This document shows, piece by piece, positions 17,317 to 27,015 of a stretch of 64,000 nt of DNA. How positions within the stretch are numbered: the stretch's first letter is position 1; each line of letters begins with the position of its first letter. The notes beneath the pieces are model-generated. The model did not search any database and was not told where the DNA came from. It saw only the letters and a program-made list of their open reading frames with translations. The translations under genes were made by a program, and so were the position numbers. Source of the DNA: Chryseobacterium viscerum. Lineage in GTDB: Bacteria; Bacteroidota; Bacteroidia; Flavobacteriales; Weeksellaceae. The stretch lies in assembly GCF_025949665.1 (NCBI RefSeq), contig NZ_JAPDFT010000005.1:124001-188000 (forward strand), given 5' to 3'.

Positions 17317-17736
17317 TCAAAACTTTAAATCCCTGTATTTTGTCAAGTACAAATCTTCCATTCTCCGCATCTCTTTTTCTTCCTCTTCCGTCTTGTCTTT
17401 ATAGCCTGCAAGGTGTAAAATACCATGGGCTAAAACCCTTCTTAATTCTTCTTCATAATCTCGGGAAAGGGTAGAGGCGTTATCAGAAATGCGCTGCAAA
17501 GATACGAAAATCTCAGCGCTTATTGTCTTGCCTTTTACATAATCAAAAGTGATGATATCCGTATAATAATCATGCTGTAAATAATCCTGGTTGATCTTAA
17601 GAAGATATTCATCATCACAGAAAATGTAATTAATTTCTCCTAGCTTTTTTCCTTCTGAAAGAATAAGATCTTCCAGCCATTTTTTGTAATCTGTACTTAC
17701 CGACTCTGGTAAGTTTTCGTAAAAGAACTGTATCAT
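17317..17736 (-). CDS. ybeY: rRNA maturation RNase YbeY
   Basis: 139 residues, standard length. YbeY is a metal-dependent endoribonuclease for 16S rRNA 3'-end maturation and ribosome quality control. The zinc motif appears as HGILHLAGYKDKTEEE: the first two histidines are conserved, and the third position, often His in GYDH of other phyla, reads Lys-Asp. My recollection is that Bacteroidetes orthologues often have this form, so I do not treat it as damage. It follows the patatin gene with only a 5-bp gap, so it is in the murF-alr/patatin transcription unit. Confidence 0.93.
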   Translation of the reverse strand: MIQFFYENLPESVSTDYKKWLEDLILSEGKKLGEINYIFCDDEYLLKINQDYLQHDYYTDIITFDYVKGKTISAEIFVSLQRISDNASTLSRDYEEELRRVLAHGILHLAGYKDKTEEEEKEMRRMEDLYLTKYRDLKF

Positions 17737-17741
17737 TTTTT

Positions 17742-19901
17742 TTAAAACCAGTGTCCTAAAATAACACTGAATATACCTTTTTGGTTATTTTTAAGTGAGT
17801 GGCTGAAGTTTACTTTTATCTGCCCGAAAGGAGATTTGTAACCGGCCGTGATTCCCAGTGAACTATAATTTACTTTAACTGCATCTTCAAACTTGATATC
17901 GTTTGATAAGTTAGCAAAGCTGAAGTTTCCACTGATAAAATAGTTTTTGTTAAATTTAAATTGAACATCGTTAGATGCCAATATCACATTATTGGTATAA
18001 AGCTGGGCGAAATAAAATCCTCCAAAGCTTTTAAAATTCATTAGATTTTGCTCAAAAATTCCCCCCAATCTGTATTGATAGTAGGCAGGAAGATTTTCAC
18101 CAATAGTAACCCCTCCAAACACATTAAGGCGGTAAGTGAATTGTTTTCCCAGAGGAATATTGATTTTAAGATCTGCTTTGATCTGAATTATCCTTTTATC
18201 AACCTCAGATTTTAAAAGATCTACTACCTTTCCTTCTGCAGCAAAATAAATTCCTTTGGTAGGAAACTCTTTATCATCCTGTGTATCGGTTTTTATGAAG
18301 ATATAAGGGTTCAAAAAACGGCTGTAACGTTTGTTATCTCCATTGCTGTTTTCCGCTTTGAAGTAATCGTGGCTGATACCACCTCCAATAGCGAATTTAT
18401 CCTTCCATATAGACTGTATATAGGCCTCATTTCTGATCCATTCCCAGCGGTCAACTACATAATTATCTACATTTTTTATATCAAAGCTCATTCCGGACGA
18501 GTAAATACCAAATCCCGGAATATATCCGTTGTCAATAAAATAGTTCAGGTAATATCTCAATCTGTCTCCTACGACAACATCAAGGGATAGATTAGAATTT
18601 TTAAATAAAAGCCTCTTTGCAGAATAATTCAAAAGAAGCCCTGTTTTGAAAACTTCATCATAATGAAGACCAAATTTTAGAAAATGGCGGGTGTCATCTT
18701 CAGTGACATAAAGTTTTAAATAGTTGGCATCATTTTCCTGAACAATATCATAATTGATAAAGCGATAATTATTTGTGGCCACCAATTTATCTACCATTTT
18801 ATTGATGCTTCCATAAGTCTGTAAAGAGGGTAGACGGAGTCCCATTTTTCCCAGCGTGTAGTTTTTACCGTATATTTTACTTCCTTCGATGGAAATGCTG
18901 TCTATCTTGTATACATTGGAGTATATAGGGTTTACACGCTGTCTGAGGCGGTCAAAAGGACGTTTGGGTAGTTGATCCAGTACCTGGGAATATTTGAGGC
19001 CTTCTACGTATCCGCTGTCCAGAATTTTTTTCTTATCATCGTAGCTTGTAGCAGACATGCCCTTCAGATTGGGTTTGATATTAATGTCTGTATATTTATA
19101 CTGTTTTCTTGTATCTTTCTTTATGCCGAAATCAATTACCTGGTTCAGGATGGATATAATATTGTTTAAATCCTCTCTTTTTGAAAGATCCTGATTAAGA
19201 TCTACACCAATGACAATATCAATTCCTCTGTCTTTTAAGGGCTTTGAAGGGTAGTTCACCGTCATAGCTCCGTCAATATAAATACTGTCACCAATTTTAA
19301 CGGGATCCATTAAAGAAGGGAATGCAGAACTTGCCATAATTGATTGTACCAGATCGCCTTTTTCAAATATCTGCATATTGCCGCTTTCAAGATTGGTTGC
19401 AACACACAGGAATGGAATTGGCATTTTGGAAAAGTCCTCGATATTGGAAACGTTTTTAAAAAGTTCTTTCAGAAGATAAACATTTCTCTGGCCGGTACTG
19501 ATAGAAGATGGAAGTGTTATTTTTCCGTTTTTTAGCGGAATGGATAAAAGGTATTTGTCTACAGATTTGTTGAAAAAACTGGATTCCTGCCTCGATTTCG
19601 GATCCATAATTAAAGAATAGAAATCTGTATCCATGACAATTTTTTCTATTTCTTTTCCGGAATAGCCTGCTGCATATAAACCACCTACAATGGCTCCCAT
19701 ACTTGTTCCGGAAACATAGTCCACCTTTACTCCCAATGAATCTAATACTTTAAGAACTCCTACATGTGAAAACCCCTTGGCTCCGCCACCAGCAAGTGAG
19801 AGTCCGATCTTTGGGTTCTTAGGAATCACCAAATCTTTTTTTACCTGAGAATGGATCAATAACAGTTGGAATATGGAAAGCAGAATCAGGAGTTTTCTCA
19901 T
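17742..19901 (-). CDS. Patatin-like phospholipase with C-terminal outer-membrane beta-barrel
   Basis: 719 residues. A Sec signal peptide (about 1-19, ending HSQ) is followed by a patatin domain with the oxyanion loop GGGAKG (38-43), nucleophile Ser67 in GTSMG, and Asp210 in the DGA motif. After about residue 330 comes a POTRA-like segment (YKIDSISIEGSKIYG) and then a BamA/TamA-type barrel of alternating hydrophobic strands that ends in Phe, as outer-membrane barrels do. This architecture resembles PlpD-like (type Vd) proteins, in which the barrel anchors or exports a lipolytic domain. It lies 2 bp after murF-alr and 5 bp before ybeY in one operon. Confidence 0.9.
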   Translation of the reverse strand: MRKLLILLSIFQLLLIHSQVKKDLVIPKNPKIGLSLAGGGAKGFSHVGVLKVLDSLGVKVDYVSGTSMGAIVGGLYAAGYSGKEIEKIVMDTDFYSLIMDPKSRQESSFFNKSVDKYLLSIPLKNGKITLPSSISTGQRNVYLLKELFKNVSNIEDFSKMPIPFLCVATNLESGNMQIFEKGDLVQSIMASSAFPSLMDPVKIGDSIYIDGAMTVNYPSKPLKDRGIDIVIGVDLNQDLSKREDLNNIISILNQVIDFGIKKDTRKQYKYTDINIKPNLKGMSATSYDDKKKILDSGYVEGLKYSQVLDQLPKRPFDRLRQRVNPIYSNVYKIDSISIEGSKIYGKNYTLGKMGLRLPSLQTYGSINKMVDKLVATNNYRFINYDIVQENDANYLKLYVTEDDTRHFLKFGLHYDEVFKTGLLLNYSAKRLLFKNSNLSLDVVVGDRLRYYLNYFIDNGYIPGFGIYSSGMSFDIKNVDNYVVDRWEWIRNEAYIQSIWKDKFAIGGGISHDYFKAENSNGDNKRYSRFLNPYIFIKTDTQDDKEFPTKGIYFAAEGKVVDLLKSEVDKRIIQIKADLKINIPLGKQFTYRLNVFGGVTIGENLPAYYQYRLGGIFEQNLMNFKSFGGFYFAQLYTNNVILASNDVQFKFNKNYFISGNFSFANLSNDIKFEDAVKVNYSSLGITAGYKSPFGQIKVNFSHSLKNNQKGIFSVILGHWF

Positions 19902-19903
19902 AG

Positions 19904-22351
19904 TTAATCTTTTATATAAATCCGTTTCACCCGAGGCGAAATGGAGGTTAATACTTCATAGGTTATCGTTTTGCAGTAGGCTGCGAATTCTTTTAAACTT
20001 GGTTTGGCGTTGAAAACAGTTACCGTATCGCCTTCTTTTACATTCGGGATATCGTCTATATTAATCATCATCATATCCATACAGATATTTCCAATGATAG
20101 GTGCCAGTGTTTTATTGACGCCTACATTTCCTACCTGATTTCCGATCAGTCTCGGAATACCATCGGCATATCCTACAGGTATTGTTGCAATTCTGGTAAG
20201 ATGGTCAGCTTTATATTTTCTGCTGTAGCCTACAGATTCACCGTTTTCAACCATTGATATCTGTGAAATTACGGTTTTAAAACTTACAACAGACTGTAGT
20301 TGCTTCTGAATTTCATTATCAGGAGATTCTCCAAGCATTCCGATACCTATTCTTACCATATCAAACTGATAATTGGTATAGCTTGTTATTCCAGATGAAT
20401 TCAGAATATGACGGAGAGGAGTGTATTCTAATTTTTGTATCAGGTAACTGGAATTCTTTTCAAAAACTTCCAGCTGTTTCAATGTAAATTCTTTTTCCTC
20501 AGGCATATCCGAAGAGGATAAATGGCTGAAAAGACTTTGCACCTTCACATTTTTCTGGCTTAAAGTTTCACTTAACTGATCCAGTTCAAAATCTTTAAAA
20601 CCAAGACGGTGCATTCCGGTTTCCAGTTTGATATGGATCGGATATTTCTTATCATAACCTGATTTCTGAACGGCCTCATAGAATAATTCCAATACTCTGA
20701 AACTATAGATTTCAGGTTCCAGATTATACTCTATGATTGTCTGATAACTGTGCTGTTCAGGATTCATGACAATGATAGGAGTTGTGATTCCTTTTTTACG
20801 AAGTTCCACCCCTTCATCAACATAGGCTACACCCAGATAATCTATATGATGGTGCTGAAGAAATTCTGATACTTCATAACTTCCCAATCCGTAAGCATTG
20901 GCTTTTACCATGGCCATCATTTTGGTCCCTGGCTTCAGCAATGATTTATGATAGTTGATATTATGGAGAATGGCATTAAGGTTTACTTCCAATACCGTAT
21001 CATGTTTTCTGAGTTCAAGAATATCTTTAAGTCTTTCTATTTCAAATTTTCTTGCTCCTTTTAACAGGATAATCTGATTTTCTATTTCAGTAAGGTGCTT
21101 ACTTTCAATTAACTCTTTAGTATCAATAAAAGTATATGTTTTAGCTTTAAATAATTCACTGAAGTTTGATATTTCATCACCGATTAAGAATACAGAATCA
21201 AAATGCTGTTCATTGACCAACTCAGAAACTTCTTCATATAATTCTTTTACATTGGTACTCACCCCTACGATGTCTGTTAAGACCAGCGATTTTTTAGATT
21301 TGTTATATTCATTCAAAAACTGCAGGGCAGTCTTCAAAGAATCAAGGTCAAGATTAAAAGAATCATTGATGACGATATTACCCTTAATTCCTTCAATCGC
21401 TTCAAGCCTCATTTCAACGGCTTTTAAAAGGTTGATTTTTTCAACGATCTTTTTATTTTTGATATTCAGTTCCTTAAGGACTGTGATAAGCGCTGTAGCA
21501 TTGGTTAATGTAGCTTCGTCTCTCTGATGTGCCGGAAAAGTGATTTCTTCACCAAAATAATCAACAATAATGTTGTCATCTTTGGAAACATTACTTTTGA
21601 TGAAAACCTGATTCTTTTTTTTGAAACCGTAAGAAATTAATTTTTTATCAGGATAGGATTGTTTAATTTTTTGTTCTACCAAAGAATTGTCACCATTATA
21701 AATGATGACTTCAGAATTTTTAAAAAGTTTGATCTTTTCATCAATAAGCTCATCCTCGGAAGAAAAATTGGCAGCATGGGCTGTTCCGATGTGGGTAAGC
21801 AAACCGATCTGAGGGTGGAACATATTTTCAAGCTTCTCCATCTCATGTGGTTTTGAGATTCCCACTTCAAAGATTCCCAGCTGATAAGAGCTGTTGATCT
21901 GAAGAAGAGATAGCGGAAGGCCAATCTGAGAATTAAAACTTTTTGGGCTTTTTACAGTAGGAAATTCATTCCAGAGACATTGATATAACCATTCTTTTAA
22001 AATTGTTTTACCATTACTTCCCGTGATTCCAACAGATTGGAGGTGAGAATTTTCGAAATGGTATTTTGCCAGTTTTTGAAGAAACTCTACAGAATTTTCA
22101 ACAATGATCCAGGTTATATTTTCAAATTCCGGAAAATGATGTTCGGAAATAATGACATTAATGCCCCTGTCTATGGCAGACTCTATGAATTTTTCACCCG
22201 AATTTTTATGGGTATTGATCGCAATAAAGGCAGTATTTTTAGTAGAATAAATAATCCTGCTGTCATACGCTATATTTTTGATCATTAAATTTCCATCTCC
22301 AATGATTTGTGCATTGGTGATCTCTGCAATGTGTTGTACTGTATAGTTCAT
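19904..22351 (-). CDS. Bifunctional MurF ligase / alanine racemase
   Basis: 815 residues: a fusion of UDP-MurNAc-tripeptide:D-Ala-D-Ala ligase (about 1-450) and alanine racemase (about 455-815). The ligase P-loop is GITGSNGKT (108-116). The racemase part starts with LEVNLNAILHN and has the PLP lysine at 483 in MVKANAYGLG, plus the C-terminal block ISPRVKRIY. It supplies D-Ala and attaches D-Ala-D-Ala to the murein precursor in the cytoplasm. This fusion is a known trait of Bacteroidetes. It is followed within 2 bp by the patatin/barrel gene. Confidence 0.95.
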   Translation of the reverse strand: MNYTVQHIAEITNAQIIGDGNLMIKNIAYDSRIIYSTKNTAFIAINTHKNSGEKFIESAIDRGINVIISEHHFPEFENITWIIVENSVEFLQKLAKYHFENSHLQSVGITGSNGKTILKEWLYQCLWNEFPTVKSPKSFNSQIGLPLSLLQINSSYQLGIFEVGISKPHEMEKLENMFHPQIGLLTHIGTAHAANFSSEDELIDEKIKLFKNSEVIIYNGDNSLVEQKIKQSYPDKKLISYGFKKKNQVFIKSNVSKDDNIIVDYFGEEITFPAHQRDEATLTNATALITVLKELNIKNKKIVEKINLLKAVEMRLEAIEGIKGNIVINDSFNLDLDSLKTALQFLNEYNKSKKSLVLTDIVGVSTNVKELYEEVSELVNEQHFDSVFLIGDEISNFSELFKAKTYTFIDTKELIESKHLTEIENQIILLKGARKFEIERLKDILELRKHDTVLEVNLNAILHNINYHKSLLKPGTKMMAMVKANAYGLGSYEVSEFLQHHHIDYLGVAYVDEGVELRKKGITTPIIVMNPEQHSYQTIIEYNLEPEIYSFRVLELFYEAVQKSGYDKKYPIHIKLETGMHRLGFKDFELDQLSETLSQKNVKVQSLFSHLSSSDMPEEKEFTLKQLEVFEKNSSYLIQKLEYTPLRHILNSSGITSYTNYQFDMVRIGIGMLGESPDNEIQKQLQSVVSFKTVISQISMVENGESVGYSRKYKADHLTRIATIPVGYADGIPRLIGNQVGNVGVNKTLAPIIGNICMDMMMINIDDIPNVKEGDTVTVFNAKPSLKEFAAYCKTITYEVLTSISPRVKRIYIKD

Positions 22352-22516
22352 TGGTGCCCTTTCTGCTTTGTTTTTGAACGAAACAGCAGAAGTAAAACAG
22401 CAAGAAAATAAGAAACCGATTATTTATACTGATTTCTTTTTCAAGATTTTATCTTATTGCTTTTCCGTCTTTATTTTTTACTGAGTGAATATATTTTTAT
22501 GGGTGTATTCAATCCC

Positions 22517-23104
22517 TTATTTTCTTTTTAAAAGTACTTCGTCAATAAATACACGGCGGCTTACGGCCTCATAGCTTTCGGTTTCTCCCAATTCTACCAG
22601 ATTATCTCCCTGGGAAGTTCTCATAGAATAGTTGGCGAGATTACCTGTTCTCTTACAAATAGCATGCACTTTTGTGACATACTCGGCAGTGGCCATCAAA
22701 TTGGGCATTGGCCCGAACGGACGGCCTAAAAAGTCCATATCCAATCCGGCAATTACCACTCTGATCCCGCTATTGGCAAGCTGGTTGGCAACATCAACAA
22801 TACTTTCATCAAAAAACTGAGCTTCATCAATGGCTACTACATCGCAATTGGATGCCAACAGAAGAATTTCATTAGGATTTTCCACTGCTGTACTGCGGAT
22901 TTTATTCTGATTATGAGACACTACATCCTCTTCAGAATACCGTACATCCATTTTTGGTTTAAAAATTTCCACATTCTGTCCTGCCATTTCTGCTCTTCGC
23001 AATCTGCGGATCAGTTCCTCGGTTTTACCGGAAAACATAGAGCCACAAATCACTTCCATCCAACCACTTTGTTTGGAATGATTAATTGTATTTTCTAAAA
23101 ACAT
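22517..23104 (-). CDS. tdk: Thymidine kinase (type II)
   Basis: 195 residues. Walker A is GSMFSGKTEELIRRLRR, Walker B DEAQFFD, and the lasso region carries YEAVSRRVF. Tdk salvages thymidine to dTMP. The usual C-terminal zinc-binding Cys set is largely missing: only one Cys remains in HAICKRTGNL. From memory this is common in flavobacterial orthologues rather than a lesion. The gene is divergent from the acidic repeat protein gene with a 61-bp gap. Confidence 0.94.
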   Translation of the reverse strand: MFLENTINHSKQSGWMEVICGSMFSGKTEELIRRLRRAEMAGQNVEIFKPKMDVRYSEEDVVSHNQNKIRSTAVENPNEILLLASNCDVVAIDEAQFFDESIVDVANQLANSGIRVVIAGLDMDFLGRPFGPMPNLMATAEYVTKVHAICKRTGNLANYSMRTSQGDNLVELGETESYEAVSRRVFIDEVLLKRK

Positions 23105-23133
23105 TTGTTAAATTAGCCGTATATTTTTAACAT

Positions 23134-23141
23134 CAAAAGTA
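23134..23141 (-). promoter_or_regulatory. Candidate -7 promoter element for tdk
   Basis: The minus strand reads TACTTTTG, a TAnnTTTG match about 29 bases before the tdk start. No -33 element at proper spacing. Confidence 0.35.
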
Positions 23142-23165
23142 AGCAATTTTAATAAGAATCTTATT

Positions 23166-24650
23166 ATGCAGAATATCCAAGATTTAAAGGAAAAGATTTT
23201 TTTTGAATCCATGAATATCATTGATAATCTGGACAAAATAAGCAACGTGGACGAATTACTTTCCAAGCAAGATCTTGTAGATGAGCTTGCTAACAGGATT
23301 TCTTTTTTGAAACTGCTGGAAAAGAATATTGAATATTTTGTTACAGATCATCCGGGACAGCATCCGGACAGTCAGCACATCTCTTTTGTATCTGGAGAAA
23401 CAGAACATTATGATAAAGGAAATGAGGTGACAGAGGAGGAAGCTATCTTTAATAATGAGCTGAACGAAATTGATGAGAATGAAATTTTCTCAACCGGATC
23501 TGAAGAAGAAGCCGTTTTCAATAATCAGCTGAATGAAATTGTTGAAAATGAATTCCATGAAAATATGGTAAGCTTTGCAGAAGAAGGTTACGAAGAAAAA
23601 ACACCGGGAAATATTCAGGAACAGACTTCTGATCATGAAACGTTGGAAGAAGAAGCCGTTTTCAATAATCAACTGAACGAAATTGATGAAAATGAAATTT
23701 CAGAAGAGCAGAGAGCTGTTCTGAGCTTTGTGGATGAAGAAAAAATTCTTGCCGATTCTACACCGGATTCTGATGAAGATCTCAATGAAGACCTGTTTCA
23801 TAATGAAGTGACGGAGGAAGAAGCTATTTTCAATAACCAACTGAATGAAATAGATGATCAGGAAGAGGAAAACATTGAACAGGAATCAAAAAAAGAAACT
23901 GATTTTGCCGAGGTAAATGATACTAAAGTTTCTGTGACGGAAATTATTCCAAGTATTTTTGATACAGAAACCCTGGAAGATGAAATACTGATTGAAGAAA
24001 ATGAAGAGCAGTTTGTTGCTTCAAATGTTTCTATTGAACAGGGAGAACTGGCCACAGAAACGTCCAATGTAGAAAATATTCTGAGTGAGATAAAAAATGA
24101 TCATTCAGTAGAAGAGCCCAAGGAGGAAAGCATCCTCGCTGAAGTCTATGACAGAAGAAAAATCGTTGAAATCGATAAACCTGCTGCCGAAGAAATAGAA
24201 AAACATCCTTCTGATGAAAGCTTTGAAAATTTAGAAGCATACCATCAGGAGAAAAAAATAAAATTATCCAATATCAAAGGATTGAAGGCTGTTCAGTCAC
24301 TTTTTGATGACGATCCTCTGGAAAGAGAATTTCCTAACGAAAAGGAATCTGTGCTTGAGAAAGAAGATACCGGAAGTATTCTGAAGTCTAATATTCCTAC
24401 CAATTTTATGGAAGCAGACAAACAGAAGCCGGAATTTAAACTGGATCTGAATGACAGGATTGCTTTTTCAAAAATGCTCTTTGAGGGAAGTCAGACAGAT
24501 CTGAATGATACGGTATTTCAACTGAACCAGTTCAAAACACTGGAAGAAGCCAAAGAATATCTTAGTGATCTGTATTACGAAAGAAAATGGAATAAAGTGG
24601 ATGAATATGCTCAGAGACTTTGGATATTGGTGGAAAACAAATTCTTATAA
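23166..24650 (+). CDS. Hypothetical acidic protein with 16-residue repeats
   Basis: 494 residues, not recognised. The N-terminal 60 residues are helical and Leu-rich (SMNIIDNLDKISNVDELLSK). Residues about 85-235 contain four copies of the motif EEEA(I/V)FNN(E/Q)LNEI(D/V)ENE, separated by spacers of different length. The middle is very rich in Glu/Asp and probably disordered. The C-terminal 85 residues form a predicted compact helical domain (DLNDRIAFSKMLFEGSQTDLND, then a stretch ending YYERKWNKVDEYAQRL) that looks conserved. No signal peptide or membrane segment, so cytoplasmic. The stop is 2 bases before the preferred rsmI start, so the two genes are coupled. Function unknown; the repeat unit could be a short linear binding motif. 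Confidence 0.8.
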   Translation: MQNIQDLKEKIFFESMNIIDNLDKISNVDELLSKQDLVDELANRISFLKLLEKNIEYFVTDHPGQHPDSQHISFVSGETEHYDKGNEVTEEEAIFNNELNEIDENEIFSTGSEEEAVFNNQLNEIVENEFHENMVSFAEEGYEEKTPGNIQEQTSDHETLEEEAVFNNQLNEIDENEISEEQRAVLSFVDEEKILADSTPDSDEDLNEDLFHNEVTEEEAIFNNQLNEIDDQEEENIEQESKKETDFAEVNDTKVSVTEIIPSIFDTETLEDEILIEENEEQFVASNVSIEQGELATETSNVENILSEIKNDHSVEEPKEESILAEVYDRRKIVEIDKPAAEEIEKHPSDESFENLEAYHQEKKIKLSNIKGLKAVQSLFDDDPLEREFPNEKESVLEKEDTGSILKSNIPTNFMEADKQKPEFKLDLNDRIAFSKMLFEGSQTDLNDTVFQLNQFKTLEEAKEYLSDLYYERKWNKVDEYAQRLWILVENKFL

Positions 24651-24652
24651 TT

Positions 24653-25327
24653 TTGAGCGGAATCTTATATTTTGTTCCCACACCTGTTGGGAATCTGGAA
24701 GATATGACTTTCAGGGCGGTAAATGTCCTTAAAGAAGTTGATTATATTTTATGTGAAGACACCAGAACTTCCGGAATACTTTTAAAACATTTTGAGATCT
24801 CAAAGCCTTTAAAATCTTATCATTTACACAATGAGCACCAGGCTACCGAGAAAGTAATTACAGACCTTAAAAACGGTCAGAATATCGCTATTATTACCGA
24901 TGCAGGGACACCAGGTATTTCGGATCCAGGATATTTGCTGGCAAAAGCAGGAGCAGACAATAATATTGATATGATCTGCCTTCCCGGAGCAACTGCTCTC
25001 ATTCCTGCACTTGTAGTTTCAGGTCTTCCCAATAATGAATTTTTATTCGCAGGTTTTTTACCACAGAAAAAAGGGAGACAGACAAAGCTTAAGCAGCTTG
25101 CTGAAGAAAAAAAGACCATCGTTCTTTACGAAAGTCCCCATAAAATAAACACGACTCTGGAGCAGATCAAAGAATTCTTTGGAGAAGAAACCAAAGTAAG
25201 CCTAAGCCGTGAGATCTCTAAAAAATTTGAAGAAACTAAACGAGGAACAATCAATGAATTAATTGAATTTTCCAAGAGTAAAACATTAAAAGGAGAGATC
25301 GTTCTTATTGTCAACAATTCTATTTAA
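24653..25327 (+). CDS. rsmI: 16S rRNA (cytidine(1402)-2'-O)-methyltransferase RsmI
   Basis: 224 residues from the TTG at 24653. That start gives MSGILYFVPTPVGNLEDMTF, matching the usual RsmI N-terminus; a longer frame from 24620 would overlap the upstream gene. RsmI 2'-O-methylates C1402 in the decoding centre of 16S rRNA using SAM. Motifs: the SAM-binding PTPVGNLEDMT, CEDTRTS, TDAGTPGISDPG, LPGATALIPALVVSGLP and LYESPHKI. It follows the acidic repeat gene by 2 bp and precedes the WG-repeat gene by 6 bp. Confidence 0.94.
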   Translation: MSGILYFVPTPVGNLEDMTFRAVNVLKEVDYILCEDTRTSGILLKHFEISKPLKSYHLHNEHQATEKVITDLKNGQNIAIITDAGTPGISDPGYLLAKAGADNNIDMICLPGATALIPALVVSGLPNNEFLFAGFLPQKKGRQTKLKQLAEEKKTIVLYESPHKINTTLEQIKEFFGEETKVSLSREISKKFEETKRGTINELIEFSKSKTLKGEIVLIVNNSI

Positions 25328-25333
25328 TTTTTC

Positions 25334-26845
25334 TTGAAAAAATTAGTCTTTGTATTGTGTTCTGTAGTTTGTACAGCACAGACCAACCAGTATATGAAAG
25401 TGATCCTGTCAAAAAAGACAGGAAAGGAGGTGAATTCCTATTCGGAGGGATACGGAACAATTTATGATTCCGGTTCTAAAAAGCAGGGAATAGTAGACTC
25501 TTTAGGAACCGTTACCTTTGAATCTCCTTACAGAGGAGGAATTTTACATATTTTTAAAAACAGATTTATTCTTTATTCTGAAGTCGGAAATAGGAGAAGA
25601 TCAGCCATTATTGACGAAAAAGGAAAGGAATTCATTGCCTTGGATGATCAGGAATTCAATACACCCTGGTGGAGCAAAGACCGTATTATTACTTCAAAAC
25701 AGGATAAAGAAGCCGTCTATGACTATAATGGGAAAGAAATTATCCCTTATGCTGAAAAGATCCGTTTTTCGGGAAAGGACAGATTCTTTGTTTTAAAAGA
25801 TAAAAAATGGTTTCTGTACGACCTTAACGGAAAACAGCTCAGCAGTCGGGAATTTAAGGAAGATTACAACTTCGAGGATGGTAAAGCACTGATCGTTAAT
25901 GAAGAAAATGAAAGTGAAATCATTGGAACTCATGGGCAGACCCTGCATAAATTTTCTAAAAGGGTGGTAGATATCAACGCATATCCTTATCTGATTACTA
26001 AAAATAAGAGTACAGGAAAATACGGCTTGATAGATGCAGAAGAAAATATAATTGCAGAAGAAATCTTTAATGATATCACGCCGGAATATTTTGGAAAAAA
26101 GGAGTATATCTACCTTATAAAAAACGGAAAAGCAACCGTCTTCAGTAAAAAAGACAAGAAACTCTATTCCCAGACTTTTAAATACGTAAACCCTTTATTG
26201 AATAATTTCTTCAGTGTTTATAATGAAAAAGTAAAAAAATCCGGAATAGTTGATCTGGAAGGGAATATCATTATTCCTCAGGAATATGATTTTATCAAGG
26301 CTTTTACCATTTCAGGAAAAGATTTTATCTACCTTAAAAAAGGAAATGACGAAAAATTACTGGATAAGGATCTTAAAAATATTGTTGGAGAAGGAGTGCA
26401 GATTTTAGGTTTTTATCCGGACAATCTTATTATTGGAAAACAGGATCATTACTATAGATTTTCTGTGAAGGATGGTTCAGCGGTAGAATTGAAGAACATC
26501 AGTCAGATCAAAAATGAAGACGTTGAATATTTTAATCCGCTTAATCAGTATTCAAAACCCTTGGTATGTAAAAATACAGGCAATTTATATGGCATTCTGG
26601 ATGGAAAAGGAACAGAAATTGTTCCCTTTATTTACGAAGATATCATCACATTCGGAAATGCTGAAAACGAAATTGTAGTAAAAAAAGAAGGAAAATTCGG
26701 AGTTTCAAACTTTCAGAATGAACCTTTGAAAGAAATTATTTATGATAAATATTTCTGGCAGAAAGAAGTACTGAAGCTGGATGGGATCAAAAAAACAGAC
26801 TTTATTTATTTCACAAGATTTAAAAATAATTCTGTTCAGCTTTAA
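25334..26845 (+). CDS. WG-repeat secreted protein
   Basis: 503 residues from a TTG start, which yields a good signal peptide (MKKLVFVLCSVVCTAQ). The mature protein is a chain of WG beta-hairpin repeats of about 35 residues with cores like KYGLIDAEENIIAEEIFNDI, KSGIVDLEGNIIIPQEYDFI and LYGILDGKGTEIVPFIYEDI. WG repeats are common in extracytoplasmic Bacteroidetes proteins, but their role is not defined. It is third in the unit with the acidic repeat protein and rsmI. No terminator was seen in the 170 bp that follow. Confidence 0.83.
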   Translation: MKKLVFVLCSVVCTAQTNQYMKVILSKKTGKEVNSYSEGYGTIYDSGSKKQGIVDSLGTVTFESPYRGGILHIFKNRFILYSEVGNRRRSAIIDEKGKEFIALDDQEFNTPWWSKDRIITSKQDKEAVYDYNGKEIIPYAEKIRFSGKDRFFVLKDKKWFLYDLNGKQLSSREFKEDYNFEDGKALIVNEENESEIIGTHGQTLHKFSKRVVDINAYPYLITKNKSTGKYGLIDAEENIIAEEIFNDITPEYFGKKEYIYLIKNGKATVFSKKDKKLYSQTFKYVNPLLNNFFSVYNEKVKKSGIVDLEGNIIIPQEYDFIKAFTISGKDFIYLKKGNDEKLLDKDLKNIVGEGVQILGFYPDNLIIGKQDHYYRFSVKDGSAVELKNISQIKNEDVEYFNPLNQYSKPLVCKNTGNLYGILDGKGTEIVPFIYEDIITFGNAENEIVVKKEGKFGVSNFQNEPLKEIIYDKYFWQKEVLKLDGIKKTDFIYFTRFKNNSVQL

Positions 26846-26915
26846 TAAAATCCAAATAATCATCAAAAAAATCCAGTATTTTAACAATTTAAATGGGTTG
26901 AATAACAATTTATAA

Positions 26916-26923
26916 TATCTTTG
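26916..26923 (+). promoter_or_regulatory. Candidate -7 promoter element for fabG
   Basis: TATCTTTG matches TAnnTTTG perfectly, 92 bases before the fabG ATG. The nearest TTG (26898-26900) is only 15 bp away, so the -33 element is doubtful. Confidence 0.45.
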
Positions 26924-27015
26924 CAAACCGTTTAATTCCGGATAGGAATTGTAGAAAATATAAGAGTCAGCTGTCACAAGCTGAATGAGTTAAAAGAAAA
27001 TAATTATCAATAGAT

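Noticed and set aside
17317..17736. YbeY lacking the third zinc histidine as a sign of inactivation
   Set aside because: The rest of the protein is intact and in an operon; I recall the same GYKD form in related bacteria.
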